Below, one piece after another: positions 9,390 to 19,248 of a DNA stretch of 64,000 bases. Position 1 is the stretch's first letter. Each line of letters starts with the position of its first letter. Where the stretch lies: NCBI RefSeq assembly GCF_003075455.1, contig NZ_QDAE01000003.1, positions 62,001-126,000 of the forward strand, read 5' to 3'. The position numbers and the translations under genes were made by a program. This DNA is from Arthrobacter sp. Bz4 (GTDB lineage: Bacteria; Actinomycetota; Actinomycetes; Actinomycetales; Micrococcaceae). Under the pieces are notes generated by a model, which saw only the letters and a program-made list of their open reading frames with translations, did no database searches and was not told where the DNA came from.

Positions 9390-11397
9390 ATGAGCAACCC
9401 CTTCTTCGCACCCAGTACCCTGCCGTATCAGCTTCCACCGTTTGGGTTGATCCAGGATGACCACTACCTGCCGGCCTTTGAGACGGGTTTCGCCGAGCAT
9501 CTCGCCGAAATCGATGCGATCGTCTCCGCGCAGGAACCAGCGGACTTCGAGAACACCATCGTGGCCCTTGAGCGGCTGGGAAACCCTGCGCCGGGTGGCA
9601 CTGGTGTTCTACAACAGCTCATCCTCCCACTCGACTCCCGCGATTCAGGAGCTCGAAACCGAGGTGGCGCCACGTTATGCCGCTCATCAAGACAACATCT
9701 TCCTGAATCGCGGACTGTTTGAACGGGTCAGCGCAGTGTCCACTGATGGGCTGGATGCCGAGGCGGCACGCCTGGTCCAGGAATACGTGAAACGGTTTAT
9801 CAGCGCAGGCGCCCAACTCGACGACGAAGCGCAGGACAGGCTCCGGGCGTTGAACACCGAACTGTCCCAACTCAGCACCGACTTCCAGCAGCGGCTGTTG
9901 AAGGACACCAACCGCTCAGCACTGCTGATTGACACGGCTGAAGAACTGGACGGCCTCTCAGCGGATGACATTGGCTCAGCTGCCGCAGCAGCCGAATCGG
10001 CCGGCCACCCGGGAAAGTACCTGCTGACCCTGATTCTGCCAACGGCCCAGCCTGCGCTCGAGACTCTCACCAACCGCGCGACGCGTCAGCGCCTGCATGA
10101 GGCGTCAGTGAACCGGGGCTTCGCAGACAACGAATACGGCACACTAACCATCGCCGCACGGATGGCAGAGCTGCGCGCCGAACGGGCCGCGCTGTTGGGC
10201 TTCGACAGCCACGCCGCGGCTGCCACGGACGACCAGACAGCCCCGTCGCTCGACGCCATTCACCGGATGCTGGGGCAACTGGCCCCGGCGGCGGTTCGTA
10301 ACGCACGGGAAGAGGTGGTGGAGCTGGAGGCCGCCGCCGGTCACCCGATCGAGGCGTGGGACTGGGCGTATTACTCCGAGAAGGTACGTGCCGCCAAGTT
10401 TGACGTGGACCTCGCTTCGCTGCGTCAGTACTTCGAGTTGGAGCGAGTCCTGCAGGACGGGATATTCTTCGCCGCCAACCGATTGTACGGACTGACCTTC
10501 ACCGAGCGGGACGATCTGGAGGGTTACCACCCAGAGGTACGGGTCTGGGAAGTCAAGGACGCCGACGGCGAAGGGCTGGGCCTGTTCCTCGGCGACTATT
10601 ACACCCGGGACACCAAGAATGGCGGGGCCTGGATGAACTCCTTCGTGGAGCAGTCGGCACTGAACGGCACCCATGCCGTAGTCATCAACAACCTCAACGT
10701 TCCCAAGCCGCCCGCCGGCGAGCCGACCCTGCTGACTTTCGATCAGGTGGTGACCACGTTCCACGAGTTCGGGCACGCACTGCACGGATTGTTCTCCTCG
10801 GTCACCTACCCCACGTTCTCGGGGACCAGTGTGCCGCGGGACTTCGTCGAGTATCCGTCGCAGGTTAACGAAATGTGGATTCTGTGGCCCGAGGTGGTCG
10901 CCAATTACGCCAAGCATTACCAGACCGGTGAAGCGCTGCCGGCGGAGACCGTTGATAAGCTGCTCGCCGCGCAGACCTGGGGCGAAGGCTTCGCGACCAC
11001 GGAATACCTGGGCGCGGCGTTGCTCGACCTGGCGTGGCACGCGATTCCGGCGGGGACCACGGTTGCTGATCCGGTCGCCTTTGAGCGGGAAGCGCTCACC
11101 TCAGCAGGACTCGACTTTTCCCCGGTCCCGCCTCGGTACCGCACCGGCTATTTCAAGCACATCTTCGCGGGTGGGTATTCGGCTGCCTATTACGCCTACA
11201 TCTGGAGCGAAGTGCTGGACGCTGACACGGTTGAATGGTTCAAATCCTCAGGCGGCATGACCCGCGAAAACGGTGACCATTTCCGGACCGAGCTGCTCTC
11301 CCGTGGCAACAGCATCGACCCGTTGCAGGCGTTCCGCAACTTCCGCGGCCGCGACGCCCTGCTTGAGCCGCTGCTGACTCGCCGAGGGCTGGTCTAA
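9390..11397 (+). pseudogene. M3 family metallopeptidase (oligopeptidase A/Dcp-like), frameshifted
   Basis: Two overlapping frames together encode one M3 zinc peptidase. The first, from ATG 9390, gives the normal N-terminus (MSNPFFAPSTLPYQLPPFG) up to VALERLG near 9581. The second frame resumes with ETLRRVALVFYNSSSSHSTP from 9580 and runs to 11397, including the zinc site TFHEFGHALHG and the C-terminal block YRTGYFKHIFAGGYSAAYYAY. By comparison with the family spacing ALERxG-x-x-L-x-R-V, two bases appear to be missing at about 9579-9581. The rest is intact, so this is either a recent inactivation or a sequence error. If intact it would be a cytosolic oligopeptidase of about 670 residues. Confidence 0.8.
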
Positions 11398-11403
11398 GTC
11401 ACC

Positions 11404-12114
11404 ATGGTCACCATCGCGGCGTGCCAGCGCCTGCAACGTTCCTGGTTTGCCGCGTTGTCCTCGGCGACGGGGGGACGCACCTTCACGACCCACGGGTCCG
11501 ACTGGGTGTGGCTGCCAGCGCGCCGCGAACTGATCCTGCTCTTTCCGCAGGAAATCTCTCCGGCAGGGATTCGGCCCGCGTTGGCCGAGGGTGTCCGCCT
11601 GGGGGCCCACACGGTGGGCGCCTGGCTGGGCGGCGGTGTCAAGGGCGCGCCACTGACCGGGCTGGGATTCAGCCCAGGCTGGCAGCCCTGGTGGATGGCT
11701 GCGCCAGTTGAGGAGCCAGCCGGGTACGACGACGACGCCGCGGTCCTTTCCACCGAGGTCCCCGAATATGGGGGGCCACTGGCGCAAGAACTCAGGGTGG
11801 TGCGGTCCCAGCCCCGGCAGGCGTGGCACGCCGTGGCGCGGGTGGATGGCACGGTTGCCGGGGCCGGGTATTCGTTTTACCCATCGGGGGTTCCCGGGCT
11901 CCGAGGATTGGGCGGCATCTTCAACATGGAGGTGCTTCAGGAGTATCAGCGGCACGGTCTGGGCACCGCGCTGCTGAGCAGGCTCGCCAAAGCTGCTGCC
12001 GCCTCAGGCGCCGAGCATCTCGCGCTGAACGCGACCCCACAGGGTTATGAACTGTACTCACAGCGGGGTTTTGAACTGATCGGCAGAGGCCAGACCTACT
12101 GGCTGCAGCTGTAG
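11404..12114 (+). CDS. GNAT family N-acetyltransferase
   Basis: The 236-residue protein has a C-terminal GNAT domain with motif A V-L-Q-E-Y-Q-R-H-G-L-G-T-A-L-L (acetyl-CoA pyrophosphate loop, about residues 178-192) and motif B NATPQGYELYSQRGFELIG. The N-terminal half shows no motif I recognise. The acceptor substrate cannot be told from sequence. It starts 6 bp after the M3 peptidase stop, so the two are probably co-transcribed, and ends at a bidirectional terminator. Confidence 0.8.
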   Translation: MVTIAACQRLQRSWFAALSSATGGRTFTTHGSDWVWLPARRELILLFPQEISPAGIRPALAEGVRLGAHTVGAWLGGGVKGAPLTGLGFSPGWQPWWMAAPVEEPAGYDDDAAVLSTEVPEYGGPLAQELRVVRSQPRQAWHAVARVDGTVAGAGYSFYPSGVPGLRGLGGIFNMEVLQEYQRHGLGTALLSRLAKAAAASGAEHLALNATPQGYELYSQRGFELIGRGQTYWLQL

Positions 12115-12122
12115 CAACCAAA

Positions 12123-12155
12123 AGAGCGGACCACCAGAATCTGGTGATCCGCTCT
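12123..12155. terminator. Bidirectional terminator between GNAT gene and pdxS
   Basis: AGAGCGGACCACCAGA (12123-12138) pairs with TCTGGTGATCCGCTCT (12140-12155) with one C.A mismatch. It is followed on the plus strand by ATTGTTCT. It sits between the convergent GNAT gene and pdxS and could serve both. Confidence 0.8.
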
Positions 12156-12178
12156 ATTGTTCTCTGGAACCTGGGTGT

Positions 12179-13093
12179 TTACCAGCCGCGCTCAGCGAGG
12201 CGGTGAGGCTCAGGGATTTCGTCCACGTTGATGCCGACCATTGCTTCGCCGAGGCCACGGGAGACCTTGGCGATCATCTCGGGATCGTCGTGGAAGGTGG
12301 TGGCCTTCACGATGGCCGCGGCGCGTTCCGCCGGATTACCTGACTTGAAGATACCCGAGCCGACGAACACGCCGTCAGCGCCAAGCTGCATCATCATTGC
12401 TGCATCGGACGGTGTGGCGATGCCACCCGCGGTGAAGAGCACAACGGGGAGCTTACCGGTCCGGGCAACTTCCTTGACCAGATCAAACGGAGCCTGAAGT
12501 TCCTTGGCGGCGACATACAATTCGTCCTCGGCCATCGAGGACAGGCGGGAAATCTCCGACCGGATTTTCCGCATGTGCATCGTGGCGTTGGAGACGTCGC
12601 CGGTGCCGGCCTCGCCCTTGGACCTGATCATTGCGGCACCTTCATTGAGGCGGCGCAGCGCCTCGCCGAGGTTGGTGGCACCGCAGACGAAGGGCGCGGT
12701 GAACTTCCATTTGTCGATGTGGTTGGCGTAGTCAGCCGGGGTCAGGACCTCGGACTCGTCAATGTAATCGACGCCAAGGGACTGCAGCACCTGCGCCTCA
12801 ACAAAGTGGCCGATTCTCGCCTTTGCCATCACCGGAATGGAGACAGCCGCAATGATGCTGTCGATCATGTCCGGATCGCTCATTCGGGACACGCCACCCT
12901 GCGCACGGATGTCGGCGGGTACCCGCTCGAGCGCCATGACGGCGACGGCGCCCGCATCTTCGGCGATGCGCGCCTGCTCTGCGGTGACCACGTCCATGAT
13001 GACGCCGCCCTTGAGCATTTCTGCCATGCCGCGCTTGACCCGGCTACTGCCGGTCACGGGCGCGGTTGTCGAATTTTCTTCAACGGTGGACAC
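12179..13093 (-). CDS. pdxS: Pyridoxal 5'-phosphate synthase lyase subunit PdxS
   Basis: PdxS condenses ribose 5-phosphate, glyceraldehyde 3-phosphate and ammonia (from PdxT) to pyridoxal phosphate. The 304-residue TIM barrel shows GGVIMDVVT, the Schiff-base lysine K91 in [15 protein letters not shown], the second lysine in [12 protein letters not shown] and the phosphate loop [19 protein letters not shown]. It is highly conserved and full length. It lies 67 bp downstream of the phosphatidylinositol-phosphate synthase gene; pdxT is about 6.3 kb further along the same strand. Confidence 0.97.
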   Translation of the reverse strand: MSTVEENSTTAPVTGSSRVKRGMAEMLKGGVIMDVVTAEQARIAEDAGAVAVMALERVPADIRAQGGVSRMSDPDMIDSIIAAVSIPVMAKARIGHFVEAQVLQSLGVDYIDESEVLTPADYANHIDKWKFTAPFVCGATNLGEALRRLNEGAAMIRSKGEAGTGDVSNATMHMRKIRSEISRLSSMAEDELYVAAKELQAPFDLVKEVARTGKLPVVLFTAGGIATPSDAAMMMQLGADGVFVGSGIFKSGNPAERAAAIVKATTFHDDPEMIAKVSRGLGEAMVGINVDEIPEPHRLAERGW

Positions 13094-13160
13094 AATTCGC
13101 CCCTAAGTTAGGTAAAAGATAACAATTAATAATACGCCCGCGGATGGGCCGGATCTGCCG

Positions 13161-13781
13161 TTAGCGGGTCTCGTTGGCTGCCATCGCCTGTTTGTGCACA
13201 GCCACCACGCGCTGGATCACCGTTGCAACGCTTGCGAGAGCCAGCAGGATCAGGACGGTGAGCAGGAAACCATGCGGCAGCCCGAGACCGGTCAGGCCGG
13301 TTACTACCAGGACCGACACCAGCCGTTCAGCTCGCTCGGCGATCCCCACGTTGGCCGTGAAGCCCAGAGATTCGGCCTTCGCCCGGGCATAGGAGACCAG
13401 CATGCCGAGGACCAGACAGGCCAAGGCTGCAATGGCGATGGGGGTGTTGTTGCCGTCTCCAAAGAACCAGATGGCGACCCCGACGAACAGGGCGCCGTCG
13501 GCAATCCGGTCAAGGGTTGAGTCGAGGAAGTTCCCCCAGGTCCCCCCGGTGCCTTTGATGCGGGCCATGATGCCATCGACCAGGTCCGAGAAGACGAAGA
13601 GAGTGATGAAGACGGTGCCCCAGAACAGTTCACCCATCGGGTAGAAGACGAGAGCGCCGATCACCACGCCGAGCGTGCCAACGATGGTCACCGTGTCGGG
13701 CGAGACTCCCCATTTGAGCAGGAGCCTGGCGAGTGGACTGAACAGGGTGGTGAAGAACCTGCGTGCATATTTATTCAGCAC
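13161..13781 (-). CDS. pgsA: CDP-alcohol phosphatidyltransferase (phosphatidylinositol phosphate synthase)
   Basis: This membrane enzyme transfers a phosphatidyl group from CDP-diacylglycerol to an alcohol. In actinobacteria the homologue at this locus makes phosphatidylinositol phosphate from inositol 1-phosphate, the first step towards PI and PI mannosides. GTG 13781 is chosen as start (VLNKYARRFFTTLF, 206 residues); a second GTG at 13790 is possible. The diagnostic D-G-x2-A-R-x8-G-x3-D-x3-D motif spans DGIMARIKGTGG through GNFLDSTLD. About six membrane segments are visible. The start overlaps the 3' end of the HIT gene by 11 bp. The acyltransferase and pimA genes that usually follow it are missing here. 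Confidence 0.88.
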   Translation of the reverse strand: MLNKYARRFFTTLFSPLARLLLKWGVSPDTVTIVGTLGVVIGALVFYPMGELFWGTVFITLFVFSDLVDGIMARIKGTGGTWGNFLDSTLDRIADGALFVGVAIWFFGDGNNTPIAIAALACLVLGMLVSYARAKAESLGFTANVGIAERAERLVSVLVVTGLTGLGLPHGFLLTVLILLALASVATVIQRVVAVHKQAMAANETR

Positions 13782-14394
13782 CGGTGCCACCAGCGTTCTC
13801 GGCCCGCGGCCAACCTGCGGCCATCTGCGTTCTGACTTCGTCCAGCGTCTGGGTGATGGCCTTGGTTTGCGCGATGATTGGCAGGAAGTTGCCGTCCCCA
13901 CCCCACCGTGGGACCACGTGCTGGTGCAGGTGGGCTGCGATGCCTGCACCGCCGGTCACCCCCTGATTCATCCCGAGATTGAATCCGGTGGGTTTGGCTA
14001 CGTCGCGCAGCACCCGCATGGCCGTCTGGGTAAGTTCGGCGATCTCGACGGTTTCGTTGCTGTCGACGTCGGTGTAGTCCGGGACATGGCGGTAGGGGCA
14101 GACCAGGAGGTGGCCCGGGTTGTAGGGGAACAGGTTCAGGATCACGTAGGCATAGGTGCCCCGGTGCACGATGAGTGACTCCTCGTCGGTGCGGGACGGA
14201 GCGACGCAGAACGGGCAGTCGTCCTTGTCTTTGAACTGTGACTGCCCGCCCTTGATGTAGGCCAACCGATGCGGAGTCCAGAGGCGCTGAAAAGCGTCAG
14301 GTACGCCACCAATCTCGAAATCGTCGGTCACACCGTCATCGCCGGGATAACGCCCGTCGGCGTTTTGCCCGTCAGCCCCCGTAGCACTCTCCAT
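13771..14394 (-). CDS. HIT domain nucleotide hydrolase/phosphorylase-like protein
   Basis: HIT proteins hydrolyse or phosphorolyse dinucleoside polyphosphates and AMP conjugates. The 207-residue protein contains the histidine triad HLHQHVVPRW and the upstream family block YVILNLFPYNPGHLLVCPYR. CPFC near residue 60 could bind zinc with the conserved histidine, as in GalT-like branches. Its 3' end overlaps the PI-phosphate synthase gene and it starts 5 bp after thrS, the conserved actinobacterial thrS-HIT-pgsA order. Confidence 0.92.
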   Translation of the reverse strand: MESATGADGQNADGRYPGDDGVTDDFEIGGVPDAFQRLWTPHRLAYIKGGQSQFKDKDDCPFCVAPSRTDEESLIVHRGTYAYVILNLFPYNPGHLLVCPYRHVPDYTDVDSNETVEIAELTQTAMRVLRDVAKPTGFNLGMNQGVTGGAGIAAHLHQHVVPRWGGDGNFLPIIAQTKAITQTLDEVRTQMAAGWPRAENAGGTGAE

Positions 14395-14399
14395 ACGTT

Positions 14400-16415
14400 T
14401 TACTTGTCCCGATTCCGGACAGCTTCGACAATGCGTCGGACTGCCTCGTCGACCGGCACCTGGTTGTCCTGGCTGCCGTCCCTGAACCTGAAGGATACGG
14501 CCCCGGCGTCCTGGTCGTCACCGCCGGCGATCAGCACAAACGGAACCTTTTCCTTGCTCGCGGTGCGGATCTTCTTGGGGAACCGATCAGTGCCAATGTC
14601 CACTTGTGCGCGGATGCCTTCGGCTTTGAGCTTGTCAACGACGTCGAACAGGTACTCGTTGAAGGCTTCAGCGACCGGGATCGCGAGTACCTGGACCGGG
14701 GCAAGCCAGGCCGGGAACGCGCCGGCGTAGTGCTCGGTAAGGACACCCATGAACCGTTCGATGGAGCCGAACAGTGCACGGTGGATCATCACTGGTCGCT
14801 GGCGGGTGCCATCCGCGGCCTGGTATTCGAGCTCGAACCGCTCCGGCAGGTTGAAGTCCAGCTGGATGGTGGACATCTGCCAGGTGCGACCGATGGCGTC
14901 CCGGGCCTGGACAGAAATCTTGGGACCGTAGAACGCCGCTCCGCCGGGATCAGGCCGCAGTTCCAGACCCGAGGCTTCGCCCACCTCGGCGAGGGTCCGG
15001 GTAGCTTCCTCCCAGATATCGTCGGAACCTACCGACTTTTCAGGGTTCTTGGTGGAAAGTTCCAGGTAAAAATCATCCAGCCCGTAGTCCTTGAGCAGTC
15101 CGAGAACAAAGTTGAGCGTCTCGGTGAGCTCGTCCTTCATCTGTTCGCGGGTGCAGTAGATGTGGGCGTCGTCCTGGGTCATGCCACGGACGCGGGTCAG
15201 GCCGTGCACCACACCCGATTTTTCATACCGGTAGACGGAGCCGAACTCGAACATCCGCAGCGGCAGTTCGCGGTAGGACCGACCGCGGGACTTGAAGATC
15301 AGGTTGTGCATGGGGCAGTTCATCGGCTTGAGGTAGTAGTCCTGGCCCGGCTTGCGCACCGTGCCGTCCTCATTGAGTTCCTCGTCGACGTGCATTGCCG
15401 GGAACATACCGTCGCGATACCAGTCCAGGTGGCCCGACACCTCGTAGAGGTGTCCCTTGGTGATATGCGGGGTGTAGACGAACTCGTAGCCCGCGTCGAC
15501 GTGACGCTGACGCGAGTAATCTTCCATCGCCTTGCGGATGATTCCGCCCTTGGGGTGGAACACCGGCAGGCCGGAACCGAGCTCATCTGGGAACGAGAAC
15601 AGGTCCAGCTCGGTGCCGAGTTTGCGGTGGTCGCGGCGCTCGGCTTCGGCGATACGTTCCTGGTAGGCCTTCAGCTCGTCTTTGGTGGGCCAGGCGGTGC
15701 CGTAGATGCGTTGCAGCTGCTGGTTCTTTTCGCTTCCACGCCAGTAGGCTGCGGCGGACCGGGTCAGGGCGTACGCGTTCGAAATGAGTTTGGTGTTCGG
15801 CAGGTGCGGACCGCGGCAGAGGTCCTTCCAGACGACGTCGCCGCTTTTGCGATCGATGTTGTCGTAAATGGTCAGTTCGCCGGCACCGACCTCGACTGAC
15901 GCGCCGTCGTCGTCGGTGATATCGCCCGAACCGCCCTTGAGGCCGATCAGTTCCAGCTTGTACGGCTCGTCGGCCATCGCTTCGCGGGCTTCAGCCTCGG
16001 TTGCGACCCTGCGAACAAACAGCTGGTTGCTGTTCACGATTTTCAGCATCATCTTCTCAAGCTGCTTCAGATCGTCGGGAGTAAAGGGAGCCTCAACGTC
16101 GAAGTCGAAATAGAACCCGTCGGTGATGTACGGGCCGATACCCAGTTTGGCGCCTGGGCGCAGCTGCTGAACGGCCTGTGCCATAACGTGTGCGGCCGAG
16201 TGGCGCAGCACTTCCAGACCCTCGGGCGAACCGATCGTGATGGGCTCCACCTGGGCGTCGGCGGGGATTGGCTGATCGAGATCCACCAGTTCCCCATTCA
16301 CCCGGACGACGACGACGTCGCGGCGTTCGGCGAACAGGTCAACGCCGGAAGTGCCCGTGGTCACCTGGTGCTCTTCGCCGTCGACGATGAGGGTGATATG
16401 GGAGGGCGCTGACAC
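14400..16415 (-). CDS. thrS: Threonyl-tRNA synthetase
   Basis: ThrRS charges tRNA-Thr. The 671-residue protein has an N-terminal TGS domain (about 1-65), the editing domain with the [14 protein letters not shown] motif, class II motif 2 in the region [20 protein letters not shown], motif 3 near [17 protein letters not shown], and a C-terminal anticodon-binding domain. The zinc ligands are consistent with NCPMHN. Its leader (16416-16540) shows no T-box. Length and order are normal for actinobacteria. Confidence 0.97.
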   Translation of the reverse strand: MSAPSHITLIVDGEEHQVTTGTSGVDLFAERRDVVVVRVNGELVDLDQPIPADAQVEPITIGSPEGLEVLRHSAAHVMAQAVQQLRPGAKLGIGPYITDGFYFDFDVEAPFTPDDLKQLEKMMLKIVNSNQLFVRRVATEAEAREAMADEPYKLELIGLKGGSGDITDDDGASVEVGAGELTIYDNIDRKSGDVVWKDLCRGPHLPNTKLISNAYALTRSAAAYWRGSEKNQQLQRIYGTAWPTKDELKAYQERIAEAERRDHRKLGTELDLFSFPDELGSGLPVFHPKGGIIRKAMEDYSRQRHVDAGYEFVYTPHITKGHLYEVSGHLDWYRDGMFPAMHVDEELNEDGTVRKPGQDYYLKPMNCPMHNLIFKSRGRSYRELPLRMFEFGSVYRYEKSGVVHGLTRVRGMTQDDAHIYCTREQMKDELTETLNFVLGLLKDYGLDDFYLELSTKNPEKSVGSDDIWEEATRTLAEVGEASGLELRPDPGGAAFYGPKISVQARDAIGRTWQMSTIQLDFNLPERFELEYQAADGTRQRPVMIHRALFGSIERFMGVLTEHYAGAFPAWLAPVQVLAIPVAEAFNEYLFDVVDKLKAEGIRAQVDIGTDRFPKKIRTASKEKVPFVLIAGGDDQDAGAVSFRFRDGSQDNQVPVDEAVRRIVEAVRNRDK

Positions 16416-16542
16416 AGTGGTCTCCTAGCAAAGGTGGGACGGCGGGTTAACTCTCTGATGGTATCCGCTGTGCTGGACGCGACCAACAACCTTGCAAGCG
16501 CGCGCCGGTGCTGAACCGCGAAAGTGTCAGTAGGATCAACTC

Positions 16543-16980
16543 ATGAAACCTCAGGTCTCAGTCATCACGCTGGGCGTCCGCAACCTTGAAACGGCTTACA
16601 ACTTCTACGCAAAGGCCCTGGGTTGGGACCCTCTGGTTTACGTTCCTGATGAGGTTGCGTTCTTCCAGGTGGGCAATGGTCTGGTGCTGTCTCTCTTCAG
16701 GGGTGACCATCTGGCCGCCGAAGCCGGGAATATTGGGCACGGTCCAGTTGCGCCTCCGCTCACCCTGGGTCACAACGTGGATTCCCCCGAAGAGGTGGAT
16801 ACCGTCCTCAATGCCGCTGTTGCCGCAGGAGCAGAACTGATTGCCGAAGGAACCGCGATGAGCTGGGGCGGTTACTCAGGGTATTTCGCGGATCCTGATG
16901 GCTTCCACTGGGAGGTCTGCCACAATCCGGGGCTATCAATCGCCGACGACGGCACCGTGTCACTCCGCGAAATCGTCTGA
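16543..16980 (+). CDS. VOC superfamily (glyoxalase/bleomycin-resistance fold) protein
   Basis: The 145-residue protein is a single VOC module with two beta-alpha-beta-beta-beta units: SVITLGVRNLETAYNFYAKA at the start and GGYSGYFADPDGFHWEVCHN at the end, the latter with the usual metal-ligand glutamate position in WEV. Such proteins act on glyoxal-type, catechol or drug substrates; nothing here selects one. It is monocistronic, divergent from thrS. Confidence 0.8.
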   Translation: MKPQVSVITLGVRNLETAYNFYAKALGWDPLVYVPDEVAFFQVGNGLVLSLFRGDHLAAEAGNIGHGPVAPPLTLGHNVDSPEEVDTVLNAAVAAGAELIAEGTAMSWGGYSGYFADPDGFHWEVCHNPGLSIADDGTVSLREIV

Positions 16981-17138
16981 CCTGCAGCGACCTGAAATCA
17001 GTGTTCTGAGAACACTGTTCGTCCTGCGGAATCTAAATGATTCCGTGCGTGTTGCACACTGTGCAGGGCAAAATCGACCCTGCACCCAACAACTTCAGTT
17101 TTCCGTCTGAAGGTTTCGACAACTTACGAAGGAGCACC

Positions 17139-17396
17139 GTGGACTACACTCCCGATGCCGGCACGATCACCATGTTCTCAACCAGCTGGTGCGGCTACTG
17201 CCGTCGACTGAAGAAGCAGCTCGATGCCAAGGGAATCGGCTACACCGAGATCAATATCGAAGAGGTAGAAGGCACCGCAGCACTGGTGGAATCCCTCAAC
17301 GGGGGCAACCAGACAGTCCCGACGGTGCTTTTCCCCGATGGATCTGCTGCCACCAACCCCTCGGTATCGGACGTTGTGGCTCGTATCGGCGCGTAG
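17139..17396 (+). CDS. mrx1: Mycoredoxin (mycothiol-dependent glutaredoxin-like protein)
   Basis: Mycoredoxin reduces mycothiol-protein mixed disulfides. GTG 17139 is preferred over an upstream ATG at 17037 because GAAGGAG lies 4-5 bp before it and the resulting 85 residues match the family length. The active site is C18-G-Y-C21 in TSWCGYCRRLKKQL, followed by the glutaredoxin-fold cis-proline segment QTVPTVLFPDGSAATNPS. CGYC rather than CPYC is characteristic of actinobacterial Mrx1. With the mycothiol-dependent dehydrogenase at 19658 it shows that the organism uses mycothiol. Confidence 0.92.
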   Translation: MDYTPDAGTITMFSTSWCGYCRRLKKQLDAKGIGYTEINIEEVEGTAALVESLNGGNQTVPTVLFPDGSAATNPSVSDVVARIGA

Positions 17397-17511
17397 CCCG
17401 TTCGCATTGCCACCACCCCTGCGTGTCTCCATTCCTCCCAGGACGCCGTCCTGCTCCCTCGGCCTTTCTTAGCGACCGCGCCTGTCTCTCTGCGGCACCT
17501 GGCCGCTCTTT

Positions 17512-19149
17512 TTAGAAGGGTGGTGGATCGGGGAGCGTGGTGTAGGTTTTGCCGGTCAGTGAGGTGGCGGTGAGGATGCCGGGGTCAGGCTGGTGGTAGT
17601 GCCAGTAGCCGTCGGTTTTGAGTTTGTGGTGTTTGCGGCAGAGCGCTGCGAGGTTGTCGTAGCTGGTGGTGCCGCCCTGGTGCCAGGGGATCGTGTGGTC
17701 GAGATCGCAGGCCGGGGCTGGCCGGTTGCAGCCGGGGTGTCGGCACGTTTTATCCCTGACGAGTATGGTCCGTCGGAGACTTTCCGGGACCGTATACCGT
17801 TCCCGGCCGACGCTCAGGACGGTGCCGGTTTCGGGGTGGGTGAGGATCCGGGTGAATCCCTTGGCGTGGGCGGCAAGTTTCCGGGCGGTGTCCGGGTCGA
17901 TCGGCCCGTACCCGGCGAGGTCGGCTGGTGTGTTACCACCGAGCAGGGTCATCACGGGTACGGTCACGAACACCACCGGGTGCACCCCCAGAACCGCCGC
18001 CAAATCCATCCCACCCGCACCGCTGTCTCCCGCACTGCCGTCTCCAGTACCGCCGTCTCCGGTGGTGCTGCCGTCGTGTTCAACGGGGTGGGCGCGGTTG
18101 GTTGGACTGGTTGCTGCCGCGCCGGGTTCGCAGTGGTGGGTGAGGAGGTCTCCGAGGAGGTCGGCTTTGAGTTGGGTGAGGGTGCGGTCTTCTTGCGGGT
18201 GTTGCAGGGCACGGGCCATGAAGGTGAGCCGGTGTTCGATGCCGCAGGCCTGTTCGGCGGGAAGATAGGCCGAGAACCAGGCCATGCCGTCGTGGGCGGG
18301 GGTGAGTTCCACGTGCCGGTCCTCAACGGCCGCGGCCTTGCGGGTGGTGATGGAATCGGGGTGGAGCTTTTCCCGGATCCGGTGGCAGAGGCTTTTCAAC
18401 CGGGGTGGGGTCAGGTGCGCTCCGCGTTGGAGGACTTGATCCTCGAACCCGGCCAGCACCTCGGCCGGTAGGAACAGGGCTTCGTCGGCGATGATCTGGG
18501 CTTGCCGGATAGCGATCACACCCGCGCCCAGGGACTGGAGGGTTTTCGGGAGGTCCAGGGCCAGGGTCAGGCTGTGATCCAGTAACCGGTGGGCGGCCCG
18601 CCCGGAAATGTTCAGTAACGGCGCTAGTTCCTCGACGGTGAGGGTGAACCCAAGCCCTGTGCCGATGCCCTGCCGGGACGAGGCCCGGGACGCAGCGAGG
18701 CTTTGCACTTCGCGGTGCAGATCAGCGATCAGTTCGGCCTGCCGGGCTGTGGCCCAGGACAGCAACCGATCCGCGGCCAGTAACAGGTCCGAGATCCCCG
18801 CCACCGGATCCGACGCTTCGTCAGATGGTCCGTCAGCCGGTCCGTCAGCGGCTTTTCCGGCGGGTTTCTTCGCGGGGACGCGGTTGGCTTCCCAGGGCAG
18901 CAACATGGAGACCAGCGATTCGGGGCCGGCCAGTTCCACCTTGGTGGCCGCCGTGTTGGCCGCATACCGGTGGGCCCGGCTGGCCTTCCCGAGTCGCCGC
19001 AACACACCGGCCACCTCGCCGGTGCTCCACGACGGATCCATCCCAGCCAACGAAACCGAGTCAACAGAACCCGGGCTAGCCGCACCCAGGCTGGCCGTAA
19101 AAACCTCAGCGATGCTGCGGTTCCCGCCGGTATTCTCCTGCTGCTTCAT
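17512..19149 (-). CDS. DUF222/HNH endonuclease domain protein (13E12 type)
   Basis: The 545-residue protein has an N-terminal DUF222 region and a C-terminal HNH nuclease motif: CRHPGCNRPAPACDLDHTIP, then NLAALCRKHHKLK. These families are multicopy in Micrococcaceae and mycobacteria; their DNA-repair or mobile role is not settled. A Gly/Asp/Ser/Thr-rich tract interrupts the middle (around residues 355-380). The start ATG 19149 is directly preceded by TGGAGGT, the same arrangement as at the paralogue at 50351. No LexA box was found upstream of this copy. Confidence 0.88.
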   Translation of the reverse strand: MKQQENTGGNRSIAEVFTASLGAASPGSVDSVSLAGMDPSWSTGEVAGVLRRLGKASRAHRYAANTAATKVELAGPESLVSMLLPWEANRVPAKKPAGKAADGPADGPSDEASDPVAGISDLLLAADRLLSWATARQAELIADLHREVQSLAASRASSRQGIGTGLGFTLTVEELAPLLNISGRAAHRLLDHSLTLALDLPKTLQSLGAGVIAIRQAQIIADEALFLPAEVLAGFEDQVLQRGAHLTPPRLKSLCHRIREKLHPDSITTRKAAAVEDRHVELTPAHDGMAWFSAYLPAEQACGIEHRLTFMARALQHPQEDRTLTQLKADLLGDLLTHHCEPGAAATSPTNRAHPVEHDGSTTGDGGTGDGSAGDSGAGGMDLAAVLGVHPVVFVTVPVMTLLGGNTPADLAGYGPIDPDTARKLAAHAKGFTRILTHPETGTVLSVGRERYTVPESLRRTILVRDKTCRHPGCNRPAPACDLDHTIPWHQGGTTSYDNLAALCRKHHKLKTDGYWHYHQPDPGILTATSLTGKTYTTLPDPPPF

Positions 19150-19248
19150 ACCTCCATCACATCATCTGCCACTGACATTCTTCGGCGTCAGGCAGGCCGG
19201 CAGGACCAACCCGGATTAAGCTCACAGCGAACAGCGTGAACGGTCTCT

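Noticed and set aside
14604-15899. Long plus-strand open frame (431 codons) opposite thrS
   Set aside because: It is the antisense shadow of highly conserved thrS coding sequence; its translation is low-complexity and has no domain.
16416-16542. T-box leader for thrS
   Set aside because: No T-box consensus or terminator/antiterminator stems were seen in the 125-bp gap.
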